DNA of 64,000 bases from positions 57,009 through 121,008 of the forward strand of contig CAZBZS010000002.1 in the NCBI GenBank assembly GCA_964496475.1, written 5' to 3'. Origin of the DNA: JASLPR01 sp964496475. Its GTDB lineage: Bacteria; Chloroflexota; UBA11872; VXNJ01. Below are positions 35,234-44,253 of the stretch, in pieces (within the stretch, counting starts at the first letter, position 1; every line of letters begins with the position of its first letter). Below the pieces are notes generated by a model. It searched no databases. It was not told the DNA's origin and saw nothing but the letters and a program-made list of their open reading frames with translations. A program made the translations under genes and the position numbers.

Positions 35234-35905
35234 CTAAAAAAATAAATCTCGAAGCCAGCAGTACACGTAACGTATCCATGTGCGCCGCAGTGATATCTTC
35301 GAGTGGCCGGCGCCGCGCTCGAATTCGTGGCTTGGCACCTCCCCTGCTCGATAGCCCATCTTCAACACCTTCATCACCATTTCCTGCTCGATGGTGGGAA
35401 GGTTCTCCCTCAGGCCCAAATCGATCGCGACGTCCCGGCGTATCGCCCGAAATCCGTTCTGGGAATCGGTCAGACGAACATTGAACCGGTAGTTTATGCC
35501 CAGCATGATGATCTGCTGGCCAAGCCACCGCACGAAGCGGTCCATGTCGCCCGTCATCTCGTCGCTGCCACCCCGAGGACGGGATCCCACCACAAGATCG
35601 GCTTCATCGCTCAGTAATGGCGCAAGCAGCTTCGGTATGTCCTTTGGTACATGCGAACCGTCGGCATCGACAAAAACCAAAACGTCCCCGGTGGCCTCTC
35701 TGATCGCCGTCCTCACCGCATCGCCCTTACCCATACCGCCGTCGTAGACGACCCGCGCTCCAAACTCCTTCGCGATCTCCGTCGTACCATCTTCCGAGTG
35801 ACCGTCCACCACGATCAATTCATCAGCGTACTGTTTGACGGCGCCCAGAACCGAGCCGATGGTTTCGGCTTCATTCTTGGCAGGGACCACCACGGTAATC
35901 TTCAT
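35234..35905 (-). CDS. GT2 glycosyltransferase (DPM1-like)
   Basis: A 223-residue cytosolic GT2: MKITVVVPAKNEAETIGSVL, DGHSEDGT, FVDADGSHVP (DxD), then GLRENLPTIEQEMVMKVLKM and ERGAGHSKISLRRTW near the end. The pattern is that of polyprenyl-phosphate mannose/glucose synthases. It starts at the ATG at 35905; the longer open frame upstream lacks domain content. No C-terminal membrane helices are present. It is followed by the flippase gene and preceded by a 215-base gap to the gmd gene. Confidence 0.9.
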   Translation of the reverse strand: MKITVVVPAKNEAETIGSVLGAVKQYADELIVVDGHSEDGTTEIAKEFGARVVYDGGMGKGDAVRTAIREATGDVLVFVDADGSHVPKDIPKLLAPLLSDEADLVVGSRPRGGSDEMTGDMDRFVRWLGQQIIMLGINYRFNVRLTDSQNGFRAIRRDVAIDLGLRENLPTIEQEMVMKVLKMGYRAGEVPSHEFERGAGHSKISLRRTWIRYVYCWLRDLFF

Positions 35906-36120
35906 CGCCAAACCTGATCGTGGGCGCCGGATGCGGCATGCCGCCGAACTGCGGACAAACACCGAGAGTTTATAGGCTGTACCAAATGCCACCAATTCTC
36001 GTCGCCCGCCAACCCCTTCCCCTCCGGCTTGATCGCACCGGGTAACGGCGCCGACATTGTTGAGTTAATGTTAGTGAACGCGACATTCAACCTCACCCTC
36101 ACAGTGCAACAGGAGAGATA

Positions 36121-37122
36121 GTGCCGACAGCCGTAATTACCGGCATCACCGGCCAGGATGGCTCTTACCTGGCCGAATTTCTACTCAAAAAAGGCTATCA
36201 TGTCGTCGGCATGGTCCGTCGCACCAGCTCGGACCCGCTGGAACGCATCGCCCACGTACTCGAGGACGTCGAAATCGTCCCCGGCGATCTCCACGACCAG
36301 TGGTCGCTCATAGACCTGTTACGAACTTACCAGCCCGATGAGGTCTACAACCTTGGCGCCCAGTCCTATGTTCCTACCTCATGGAATCAACCCGTTCTTA
36401 CCGCCGAAGTCACCGCTCTCGGGGTCACCCGGATGTTGGAAGCGATCCGCACGTTCAGACCTGACCTCAAGTTCTACCAGGCTTCCAGCAGCGAAATATT
36501 CGGCAAGGTGCGGGAGGTTCCACAAACCGAAACCACGCCGCTCCACCCCCGTAGTCCTTACGGAGTGGCCAAGGCCTACGGCCATTGGATTACCGTCAAT
36601 TACCGAGAGAGTTACGATCTGTTCGCCTGCTCCGGAATATTGTTCAACCACGAGTCGCCCCGACGCGGGCTCGAGTTCGTGACTCGCAAGGTCAGCTACA
36701 ACGTTGCGCGCATAAAGCAAGGGCTGCAAGAAAGCCTTGGCCTGGGCAACCTGGACCCATCCCGCGACTGGGGTTTCGCCGGCGATTACGTCGAAGCCAT
36801 GTGGAAAATGCTCCAGCAGGACGCTCCTGACGACTACATAATCGCCACCGGCGCCACCCATTCCGTGCGGGAAATGGTTGAGATAGCCTTCGACCACGTT
36901 GGCCTCGATTATCGCGACCATGTGATTTCCGACGAGGCCATGTTGCGACCGGCCGAGGTCGACCACCTGGTAGGCGATCCGTCCAAAGCCAGGGAGGCAT
37001 TCGGCTGGGAGCCGCAGGTAGGCTTCCGCGAACTCATCGAAATGATGGTCGACGCCGACTTGGAACTTGTGGAACGAGAATCCAAGAGCGGAGCGCCGGC
37101 AAGCCGGCCTGCGTACGGCTGA
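36121..37122 (+). CDS. gmd: GDP-mannose 4,6-dehydratase
   Basis: The 333-residue protein has the Gmd start AVITGITGQDGSYLAEFLLK, the NADP/NAD signature GMVRRTSSD, and catalytic Ser123/Glu125/Tyr147/Lys151 (SSSEIFG and SPYGVAKAYGHW). NHESPRRGLEFVTRKV is the diagnostic tail motif. It converts GDP-mannose to GDP-4-keto-6-deoxy-mannose, precursor of rhamnose- or fucose-type sugars. GTG start with agga upstream (aggag, 36111-36115). No fucose synthase (fcl) or reductase (rmd) is in the window, so the final sugar is not determined. The RidA-like gene follows by 40 bases. Confidence 0.96.
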   Translation: MPTAVITGITGQDGSYLAEFLLKKGYHVVGMVRRTSSDPLERIAHVLEDVEIVPGDLHDQWSLIDLLRTYQPDEVYNLGAQSYVPTSWNQPVLTAEVTALGVTRMLEAIRTFRPDLKFYQASSSEIFGKVREVPQTETTPLHPRSPYGVAKAYGHWITVNYRESYDLFACSGILFNHESPRRGLEFVTRKVSYNVARIKQGLQESLGLGNLDPSRDWGFAGDYVEAMWKMLQQDAPDDYIIATGATHSVREMVEIAFDHVGLDYRDHVISDEAMLRPAEVDHLVGDPSKAREAFGWEPQVGFRELIEMMVDADLELVERESKSGAPASRPAYG

Positions 37123-37162
37123 CCATCTGCCACGCTCTGCTTACGGTCGGAGGGCTGGCCCG

Positions 37163-37624
37163 GTGCTGATAGAGAAAAAGATTGAAGAAATGGGAGTTCA
37201 GCTCCCCGAAATCACCGCGAACACGCGGCTGGCTCTGATCCCCGGAGTCAAAGTCGATAACCTTCTCGATTGTTCTGGGCGCGGGGCTGACGGCGATCCG
37301 GAGAAAATCTGGAAAGGCAAGGTTTGCCGGGAGTATTCGACCGAAGAGGGCTACGCGGCGGCCCGTTGGTGCGCTCTCGGTTTGCTTGCGCAGGCTAGGG
37401 CCGTACTTGGTGACCTGGATCGAATCACGCGGGTCGAAAAGGTCCTGGGAATGGTCCACTGCACTCCAGATTTTGAGAGTCAGCCGCAGGTAATAAATGG
37501 CGCTTCCGACTTGTTTGTGGAGATTTTCGGAGAGAGCGGCCGGCATGCCCGATCCGCCGTCGGAATGTCGAGCCTGCCATCCGGAATACCGGTCGAAGGC
37601 GAGGTAATCTTCGAAGTAGACTAG
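37163..37624 (+). CDS. RidA/YjgF-family protein
   Basis: A 153-residue protein of the YjgF/YER057c/UK114 group, YjgF-like type-1 size rather than the 128-residue housekeeping RidA. ALIPGVKVDNLLDCSGRGAD, WCALGLLAQARAVLGDLDRI, FGESGRHARSAVGMSSLPSG and PVEGEVIFEV follow the family; the conserved Arg is in HARSAVG. RidA proteins deaminate reactive enamines/imines formed by PLP enzymes. The GTG at 37163 follows gaggg; the upstream frame lies within gmd. Context with gmd does not give a clear role. Confidence 0.88.
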   Translation: MLIEKKIEEMGVQLPEITANTRLALIPGVKVDNLLDCSGRGADGDPEKIWKGKVCREYSTEEGYAAARWCALGLLAQARAVLGDLDRITRVEKVLGMVHCTPDFESQPQVINGASDLFVEIFGESGRHARSAVGMSSLPSGIPVEGEVIFEVD

Positions 37625-37686
37625 CTGGCCGCTTCCGAGGGATTCGAATGGGCCACCCGATCAAATACTCGTGATGGTGAGGTCCG

Positions 37687-39696
37687 TTGTTAGAATTCGC
37701 TGAGATCCTCCGCCTCTCGCTGGTCGAACTCCTTGCTTTGCTCGCGGGTGTCGGCATCGTCGCTTGGCTGCTGCGGCAAGAACGCCGGCTGCCCATTCTC
37801 CTGGGCGGCGGGTTGGCCGTAGGACACGCCCTCTCGATTTTCATCCTCATGGCTCTCCTGCGTTTGGCGCCAATTGGACTCGCTGTCCCCCTCGTATTCC
37901 TGATTGCTTTACCACCCGCCACGTTCGCGATCCTGAACCTGCGCAGGCGGCCTTACGTCTGGGGTATCTCCCTCGGATGGACCGTGCTCGCCCTCTCGAT
38001 CCTCGCGCTGATTTCATTTGGGGCAGCGGTGGACCTGGCCGCCAGCGTTTGGAATGGCTCCACTCACGAGAATTTGGTTGTCCGGATGGCCATGGCCGCC
38101 CACGCCGCCGAGAGCCCGTGGCCGGTCATGGACCCATATTCGCCCGATCATCAGCGGCTCTATCGCCACGCCGCCCAGGTCTGGACGGCTGCCCTCATGC
38201 GCGTCTCCGGAGCCGGCCTCTATCCCGCGACCGTCGTTACAGTAGTGGCGTCCGTCTTAGCGATCGCTGGCGGACTGTTCGCCGCAGTCGCCCGGCTACG
38301 CTCACACCTGGCCGGCTTTCTCGGCGCTGCCCTTTTCCTCACCGCCACCCCCGCGAATTTCCTTGGTGTTTGGAAAACCCCGTTTGGCTCCCTGAGCACC
38401 TCCAAAGCCTACGGCCTTGCCACCGTCAAAAGGGAACTCGCCCAGGGGTACGTGCTGGGCCACGGCCTAGCGCTCGCGCCGGGCAACGACTTCACGCTGA
38501 TGGTTGGCCTGGGTGCCGGGTCCGGCGCGGTATTTCTGGCCTCAACGCTGGTTGACCCGACCACGCGACGCCGTACCGGCATCCTGGTCGCGGCAATGGC
38601 CCTTGCGGTCGCCGGCGCCGCCACGGAACAGATACTGCCGGTCGCCGTCGCCACGTTGCTTGCCGTGGCTGCCGTTCTCGCCGTTCGCCGCCGCCTGGCA
38701 GAGGCCTTGTCGTTCGCTGTTCTGGGTCTTCTTGCCTCCGTCCTCGTAGTTGTCCCCGAGGGAACTTACGCAGCCCTCGCGTTCGGGAGTGAGATCGGCC
38801 AGCGCGCGGGGTTCGCGTTTACGCCCGAGTACTTTCTCCGCCTGCCTACCGAATATCTCTTCTTCGCCGGCTCCGAGTCGAATTTCTTCGCCGTCCCTCC
38901 CGAAACCTTTCGGATCTGGCTATTCGAACCCATCGCGATCAAAGAAATTGGTTGGATTTACGTGGCCCTAGCGTCCTTGGTCCTCCTCTCCCGGAGACGA
39001 TATTCTGCCTCGATATTGGCGTTCGCCGTAGCGCCGGCGATAGCTTTGCTAATTCCCGGTCTTGTGTCGGACCGGCTCTATGAAATCAATATCGCCAGAT
39101 TTACGGTGCTTGGAATTTCGTTGGGTGGGCTGGCCGCCGGCGTCGCCGCGGCCGAACTGCTGGCAAAGCGTAAGGCCGGACTTGCCCGTGTGGGCGCAAG
39201 CGTCCTGGCCGGTGGGCTCATTGTCTTCGCCAGCGCCACCTGGATGCTTGCCGTGCCTTTCTGGCCGGCCAAGCTTTTCGAGCAGCCCTATCCCCATCTC
39301 GGGGAAGATCTTGAGTCCACTGACTACCTGCGCTCCCTCGATTACGGACGTCGAGCCCTGATCCTCCCCGGTCCCACCAACAAGGAGGAGGTGAACTCGG
39401 ACGGCTGGGAAGGGATGCACCGGTTTGTCGTCTCCTTTGGCGCGACTGCCATACCGATGGGTCTGGATCGCTGGGGAGCAGCCCACCTGTATCAGCCCTA
39501 CTACCTGCCGGCCTACAACTCGCTAGATGAGGCCGCCATGGCGCAATTACGGATCGACACCATCTATGTCGTGCCCCATCTTCTCACCGACGACCAGGAA
39601 CGAATGCTGGAGAACGCCGTCGCCGAAGGGCGGGCGAAGTTGTTGTTCGAATCCTCCGCCGGCAATCGACGGATTTATGAATACCAGTTCCGCTAA
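37687..39696 (+). CDS. HENL-type GT-C-like membrane protein, copy 1
   Basis: A 669-residue membrane protein with about 12 helices and a soluble C-terminal domain. In the first large outer loop lies VWNGSTHENL (His127-Glu128-Asn129), then WPVMDPYSPDHQRLYRHAAQ. The acidic residue there is where GT-C glycosyltransferases place their catalytic base, so transfer of a lipid-linked sugar on the outer face is inferred. The C-terminal domain has RRALILPGPTNKEEVNSDGW and IPMGLD near the end. It is a paralogue of the proteins at 40473 and 52776. Start is TTG with ggtgagg upstream. The last 20 bases overlap the start of the partner gene at 39677. Confidence 0.72.
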   Translation: MLEFAEILRLSLVELLALLAGVGIVAWLLRQERRLPILLGGGLAVGHALSIFILMALLRLAPIGLAVPLVFLIALPPATFAILNLRRRPYVWGISLGWTVLALSILALISFGAAVDLAASVWNGSTHENLVVRMAMAAHAAESPWPVMDPYSPDHQRLYRHAAQVWTAALMRVSGAGLYPATVVTVVASVLAIAGGLFAAVARLRSHLAGFLGAALFLTATPANFLGVWKTPFGSLSTSKAYGLATVKRELAQGYVLGHGLALAPGNDFTLMVGLGAGSGAVFLASTLVDPTTRRRTGILVAAMALAVAGAATEQILPVAVATLLAVAAVLAVRRRLAEALSFAVLGLLASVLVVVPEGTYAALAFGSEIGQRAGFAFTPEYFLRLPTEYLFFAGSESNFFAVPPETFRIWLFEPIAIKEIGWIYVALASLVLLSRRRYSASILAFAVAPAIALLIPGLVSDRLYEINIARFTVLGISLGGLAAGVAAAELLAKRKAGLARVGASVLAGGLIVFASATWMLAVPFWPAKLFEQPYPHLGEDLESTDYLRSLDYGRRALILPGPTNKEEVNSDGWEGMHRFVVSFGATAIPMGLDRWGAAHLYQPYYLPAYNSLDEAAMAQLRIDTIYVVPHLLTDDQERMLENAVAEGRAKLLFESSAGNRRIYEYQFR

Positions 39697-40429
39697 GTTC
39701 CACGCGCTTGCCCTAGCCGGGGTCTGGTTTCTCGGTGTCCTGAGCTGGGCCACAGCCCTTTTGCTACCTTTGGCCTGGCCGGTGTCCAGCATGCCCGCCC
39801 GGTCCGCCCTGTTCCCCATTGGTCCCGTCTCGGACTTCGTCGTGCCCGGGCAGTCGTTTGGCACCCCGGAAGAAATCTCCGCTATCGACATTTTGATTCG
39901 CGTCGGCGGACCGTTCGGCGCTTCCACCCCGGTGGGTATGGCCGTTTACGAGGATGTCGACCGCACGTCGCTCGTCGCGCGATCCGCGGCCGAGCCGGTC
40001 TCGGTCCCGGCAGGGCTGGCGGTTGTCCGCTTTGACCTGGACGTTCCAATCGACGGCAACCAGCGTTTTTATCTGGAACTCGAAATCCCGCCCGACAATC
40101 CGTGGCCAATATTCGTGGGCGGTACCCGCAACGATCCCCAGCGCGCCGGCGATCGTCTATATCTCGAACGCAAACCCGGCTGGTCGGATCAGGACATCGC
40201 CTACCAGTTTTTCCGGCGTCAGACCGGAGTCCAACGTTTCATATATACAGCTTCTGTGCGCCCGGAGATGGCCTGGGCCATCATCCCTCCCCTCGTGGCC
40301 GTGCTCGGAATGTCAGCCGGCCTATCGCTGCTTGTCCTGCGAAACTACGGCTGGATCACAATCACTGGGTCGGCTGTGGCTCTCCCCGGCCTCGCCTTGC
40401 TCGCGCTCCTGGTATGGCTATTTCTTTGA
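39677..40429 (+). CDS. VGGPFG/DQD partner protein, copy 1
   Basis: A 250-residue partner of the GT-C-like protein. It has one helix (LAGVWFLGVLSWATALLL, 13-30), a beta-rich outer domain with LIRVGGPFGAS (VGGPF at 76-80) and GWSDQDIAYQFFRRQTG (DQD at 172, RRQ at 181), then C-terminal helices. The ATG at 39677 lies inside the end of the preceding gene, overlapping it by 20 bases, so translation is probably coupled. Homologues with the same motifs are at 42475 and 52052, each following a HENL-type gene. The domain may bind glycan or scaffold the transferase; no family is recognised. Confidence 0.75.
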   Translation: MNTSSAKFHALALAGVWFLGVLSWATALLLPLAWPVSSMPARSALFPIGPVSDFVVPGQSFGTPEEISAIDILIRVGGPFGASTPVGMAVYEDVDRTSLVARSAAEPVSVPAGLAVVRFDLDVPIDGNQRFYLELEIPPDNPWPIFVGGTRNDPQRAGDRLYLERKPGWSDQDIAYQFFRRQTGVQRFIYTASVRPEMAWAIIPPLVAVLGMSAGLSLLVLRNYGWITITGSAVALPGLALLALLVWLFL

Positions 40430-40472
40430 ATCATTTGTCTCCAACGCAAGGTCGGCCAACAGGATCTAAATC

Positions 40473-42482
40473 GTGAGTCTCTTTGAACTGATCCTCGCCT
40501 TCGTCCTCGCGGGACTCCCTTGGCTCGCTGGTCTTCGACTTGTCGTGTGGCTGGTGCCCGGTGAGTCACGCCTGCCCATCCTGCTCGGGGCGGGGGGTGG
40601 CGTCGGTATAGGCGCCTTCCTCCTGGCCCTGATGACGTCGCTGCGTCTTTTGCCGGTGGAGGTTGTGGTCCGAGGAGTCTTCATACTTTCCGTTGCGCTG
40701 GCCATTTGGGCCACCACCGAGTTACGCCGCCGCCGCCTGCGCTGGGACATCTCAAGCGGCTGGAGCGTCCTCGTGTTTGGCTTCCTGGGAGTGGTGGTAG
40801 TTGGCGCCACCATGAATTTCGCTTCCGGGGTCTGGAATGGCGCGACCCACGAGAATCTCGCCGTGCGCATGGCGATGACCGCGCACATGGCCTCCGGTGA
40901 TTGGCCCCCGGCCGACCCCTACGCGCCGGGAGTCGAGCGCCTTTATCGTTACACCGCGCAGGCCTGGGGCGCGTCCGTCATGCGCATCGGTGGGGTGGGC
41001 TTATTCGAGGCTGTTTTGGCCATTACCATCACTTCAGTTGTGGCGATCTTCGGCGCGATATTCGCGACCGTGGCATCGCTCCGCAATTACTTGTTCGGCC
41101 TGTTCGCCGCCGCAGGATTTGTTACCGCCGCCCATGCCAGTTTTCTCGGTCTCTGGAAGGCCCCGTTTGGCGAATACAGCGTATCTCGCGGCGAGATTCT
41201 GGCCGGGCTCGATCGTGAATTAGTCCAGGGCTTTACCGGAAGCCACGGTTTCGCCCTACTGCCGGGTAATGACTTCACCAACGTCGTCGCTATCGCCGCC
41301 GGGTTCGGCGGCGCTTTCCTGACCGTTCAATTACTCCGCGGTGCCTCGACCCGTATCCTGCTCGCGGCTCTGGCTGCCGTGTGTTTTGGGGCGATGGCCG
41401 CCGCCGCCGAGCAGACCCTCCCCATCGCGCTGGCGATCCTGATGATGCTCGCCCCCGGTTACGCGGTCAGGGGCGACTGGCGAGCCGCTCTTACCGTGGC
41501 GCTAATCGCAGTGACCGGTGTGGTCCTCGCTCTGGTTCCCCAGGGTTCGCTCTCGGCGATCGCCTTCGGTTCGGAGGTCGGATCACGGGCAAGCTTTGGC
41601 TTTACACCGGAAAATTTCTTTACACTGCCGACCGACGCCATGCTGTATTCCGCCCGGACATCCCCGTTCTTCTCCGTCCCCGCCGGGCAAGTGCGCGTTG
41701 GGTTCTTCAATCCGATCGTGCTTAAGGAACTACCCTGGGTCTTTCTGGCGTTCGGGTTGGGCGCATATTTCGTCTTTCGCGCACGACGGCTCTATCTCGT
41801 GCCATTCCTCGGCATGGCGCTGACCGCCTTCCTCATCCCGGGGCTGTTTACCGATCGCGTTTACCCGATTAACATCGCCCGCTTCACCTCCGTCGGCGTC
41901 TATCTGGCGGGTCTGTTCGCCGGGCTCGTCGCCGCCGAACTCTGGACCCGATCAGGGCGATATCGGGCCGCCTACCGTGCCGTTGGCGTGACTCTGATGA
42001 TCCTCGTAATGGGGTCGTGGGTCGCCAGCGTCCCTCTCTGGCCAGCCCGTCTTTACGACACCGCCAACGCCTCGTTAACCGAAGATCTCGAAGTCGCTGC
42101 CTTTTTGAGGGAGGGCCCCTACGGTCGCCGGGCGCTGGTTCTGCCAGGTCCAACCACCCTCGCTGACGTCATTACCGACGACTGGGAAGGTCAACATAAA
42201 TTCGTCGTCGCTTTCGGCGCCACCTCGATACCGCTCGGACTCGACGCTTACAGCGAAGGCGGGTGGTACGGCGCCCACTACCTTCACGCCTACGAAACTC
42301 TCGATTCCGACGCCATGCAGGCGCTGGGCATAGACACCGTAGTTGTCGCCCCTCAGCTAATCAGCGCCCCTCAGGTCGAAATGCTGACCCGGGCCAGGGA
42401 AGAAGATCGTTTGGTGCTGGAATTCATGAGCTCTGGCGGCGTCCGGGCCGTCTACTCATATTCTGGAGGCGACCGTGACTGA
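40473..42482 (+). CDS. HENL-type GT-C-like membrane protein, copy 2
   Basis: A 669-residue paralogue of the gene at 37687, equal in length. The outer-loop motif is VWNGATHENL (His126-Glu127-Asn128), then WPPADPYAPGVERLYRYTAQ. Later segments such as GLFTDRVYPINIARFTSVGV and RRALVLPGPTTLADVITDDW follow the same order as in copy 1. The start is GTG 43 bases after the partner of copy 1, so the four genes 37687-43203 are likely one operon. The stop overlaps the next gene by 8 bases. Function as a glycosyltransferase is inferred. Confidence 0.72.
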   Translation: MSLFELILAFVLAGLPWLAGLRLVVWLVPGESRLPILLGAGGGVGIGAFLLALMTSLRLLPVEVVVRGVFILSVALAIWATTELRRRRLRWDISSGWSVLVFGFLGVVVVGATMNFASGVWNGATHENLAVRMAMTAHMASGDWPPADPYAPGVERLYRYTAQAWGASVMRIGGVGLFEAVLAITITSVVAIFGAIFATVASLRNYLFGLFAAAGFVTAAHASFLGLWKAPFGEYSVSRGEILAGLDRELVQGFTGSHGFALLPGNDFTNVVAIAAGFGGAFLTVQLLRGASTRILLAALAAVCFGAMAAAAEQTLPIALAILMMLAPGYAVRGDWRAALTVALIAVTGVVLALVPQGSLSAIAFGSEVGSRASFGFTPENFFTLPTDAMLYSARTSPFFSVPAGQVRVGFFNPIVLKELPWVFLAFGLGAYFVFRARRLYLVPFLGMALTAFLIPGLFTDRVYPINIARFTSVGVYLAGLFAGLVAAELWTRSGRYRAAYRAVGVTLMILVMGSWVASVPLWPARLYDTANASLTEDLEVAAFLREGPYGRRALVLPGPTTLADVITDDWEGQHKFVVAFGATSIPLGLDAYSEGGWYGAHYLHAYETLDSDAMQALGIDTVVVAPQLISAPQVEMLTRAREEDRLVLEFMSSGGVRAVYSYSGGDRD

Positions 42483-43203
42483 TCGCCTTTCTATTGCCGG
42501 TTCCGCGATCGCCGCCGCCGTTCTCTGGATCGCGTTCCTACTAGTGCCCGTGGATTGGTCGGTGTCGTCCGTACCCGCCGCCGGCAGCCTCATCAACATC
42601 GGGCCTGTTTCGTCCTACGTGATCCCTAGCCAGACCATCTTGCCTACCGAGCCGGTCGACAAAGTCGCAGTACCTATCCGCGTGGGCGGGCCATTTGGTT
42701 CCAGCGTGCCGGTCCGTCTGCTCGTCCTCACAGAGCCTGGGGGCGATGAACTCGCCGCCACCGCCGCGGCCGCCGTCTCCATTCCCGCCGGATTCGACCT
42801 TGTCGTATTCGAGCTCGACAACCCCTTGCCGACCTCTCGCTGGGCCTACCTGGAATTCGAAATTCCGTTCGAAACACAGTGGCCGATATTAATCGGCGGC
42901 AGCAAGTCGGACTTGGTTGAGTTCCCGGGACAGCTATTCCTTCGAGGGCAGGCCGGCTGGCCGGACCAGGACATATTCCACCAGCTACTCCGCCGTCAGA
43001 ATCTTGCTTCGCGAATTCCGGTGATCTGGTCGCAGCATCGTGCGACTCTCCTAGGATACTTGGCTCTCCTCCTTCTCATCGCGGCGATTTCGGCAGGTCT
43101 GGGACTCGTTGTCGGGCGCCGGCGCCGCGTTCTGCAGTGGCCGCTGGCCCTTCTTCCGCTCCCAGTCACGGTTGTAACCTATTACTTCTACGCCCTGCTC
43201 TAG
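42475..43203 (+). CDS. VGGPFG/DQD partner protein, copy 2
   Basis: A 242-residue protein with one N-terminal helix, the loop IRVGGPFGSSV (71-75 for GGPFG), the segment GWPDQDIFHQLLRRQNL (DQD 164, RRQ 173-175), and two C-terminal helices. It is a close paralogue of 39677 and 52052. The start GTG lies 8 bases inside the end of the GT-C-like gene at 40473. A conserved GPVSSYVIPSQT near residue 43 also matches its relatives. The convergent Gfo/Idh/MocA gene ends 9 bases after it. Confidence 0.75.
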   Translation: MTDRLSIAGSAIAAAVLWIAFLLVPVDWSVSSVPAAGSLINIGPVSSYVIPSQTILPTEPVDKVAVPIRVGGPFGSSVPVRLLVLTEPGGDELAATAAAAVSIPAGFDLVVFELDNPLPTSRWAYLEFEIPFETQWPILIGGSKSDLVEFPGQLFLRGQAGWPDQDIFHQLLRRQNLASRIPVIWSQHRATLLGYLALLLLIAAISAGLGLVVGRRRRVLQWPLALLPLPVTVVTYYFYALL

Positions 43204-43212
43204 TCGCCGGTC

Positions 43213-44253
43213 TCAGCCAGGTAGGAAGTCTGCAACCTCTACCGTCTGGCCCTTCTTCCCGGCCTCCGCCGCAGCAAACACCATCGCCATACTTTTCACA
43301 TTGTCGTCCAGCACCGTCTCCGGAGGATCGCCCCCTTCCAGCCAGTCCAGGAAGTCGCCGATGATCTGCTGGTGACCGTACAGGCGGGTTTCGGGAATGG
43401 GCACGATCTCGTCAGGCTCGCCTACCCGGTGCAGCCGCATGACGTCATCGTTGTCAATACTCAAGGCTCCCGACTCACACTCGGCCCGATAGTGCTCCTG
43501 GTGCCAGGTATTCTGGTGTCCCGCGCCGGACAGATTGCCTTCGTACAGCGCCCGCGTATCGTTGTCCATGGAACACAGATAGAGCCCGCCGGATAAGCCC
43601 GCAAAGCTGCCCCACGACGGATTCCAGCCAAGACCACCGATCGTCCGACAGTCTCCCCCGGCAAGGTTCCTGATCATGTCGAAGTGGTGAATCGAGGCGT
43701 CGATCACGAGCGGATCGTCCATCTCATGACGGAAGTCACTCAGACCTAACTTCGATCCCCACGATCCGAACACCCGATAGTCGGCCTGAAACCGCGCTAT
43801 GAGGTACTGCAATCGTCCCAACCGTTCCGATCTCAGCACGTCACGAAATCCCAGCATGCGCGGTGTAAACCTGTAATTCTGTATGATCGCCATTTTTACG
43901 CTGGCCTTTTTAACCGCCTGCACGATCTCCGTCACCTCCGATAGCTTGTCGGAAATCGGTTTTTCCGAAAGGACCGGCAACCCTCGCTCCACCGCCTTCA
44001 GGATGGCTTCTCGGTGATGCCATGGAGGAACTGCGACCACGCAGAAATCAACGGCCGCGTCAGCGAACGCATCGTCCATGGTGCTGTAGCGCTCGCTTTC
44101 TGGCAGATTGAGAAAATCACCGGCCTCCCGCAGCACCTCCGGCACGATGTCGACGATCGCCGAGATTTGGAGACGATCTCGATGCACCGCCACGAACCGG
44201 CGAATCCACGCCCCACCTATGCCTCCGGCTCCAATCAGAAGGCACCGCATCAT
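43213..44253 (-). CDS. Gfo/Idh/MocA-family oxidoreductase
   Basis: A 346-residue NAD(P)-dependent sugar oxidoreductase: LIGAGGIGG (7-15) for the nucleotide, VVAVPPWHHREAILKAVERG, and the family signature LSEKPI with Lys98 as catalytic residue. NYRFTPRMLGFRDVL and DASIHHFDMIRNLAGG contain the His that completes the active site. Likely substrates are sugars, inositols or nucleotide sugars. ATG start at 44253 (two ATGs in tandem, 44248-44253). It is a stand-alone minus-strand gene between two plus-strand glycan units. Catalytic features are clear; the substrate is not. Confidence 0.9.
   Translation of the reverse strand: MMRCLLIGAGGIGGAWIRRFVAVHRDRLQISAIVDIVPEVLREAGDFLNLPESERYSTMDDAFADAAVDFCVVAVPPWHHREAILKAVERGLPVLSEKPISDKLSEVTEIVQAVKKASVKMAIIQNYRFTPRMLGFRDVLRSERLGRLQYLIARFQADYRVFGSWGSKLGLSDFRHEMDDPLVIDASIHHFDMIRNLAGGDCRTIGGLGWNPSWGSFAGLSGGLYLCSMDNDTRALYEGNLSGAGHQNTWHQEHYRAECESGALSIDNDDVMRLHRVGEPDEIVPIPETRLYGHQQIIGDFLDWLEGGDPPETVLDDNVKSMAMVFAAAEAGKKGQTVEVADFLPG

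Noticed and set aside
37621..37686. attcgaat near 37645 as a tRNA T-loop
   Set aside because: The flanking bases cannot form the T-arm stem and no acceptor or anticodon arms can be drawn.
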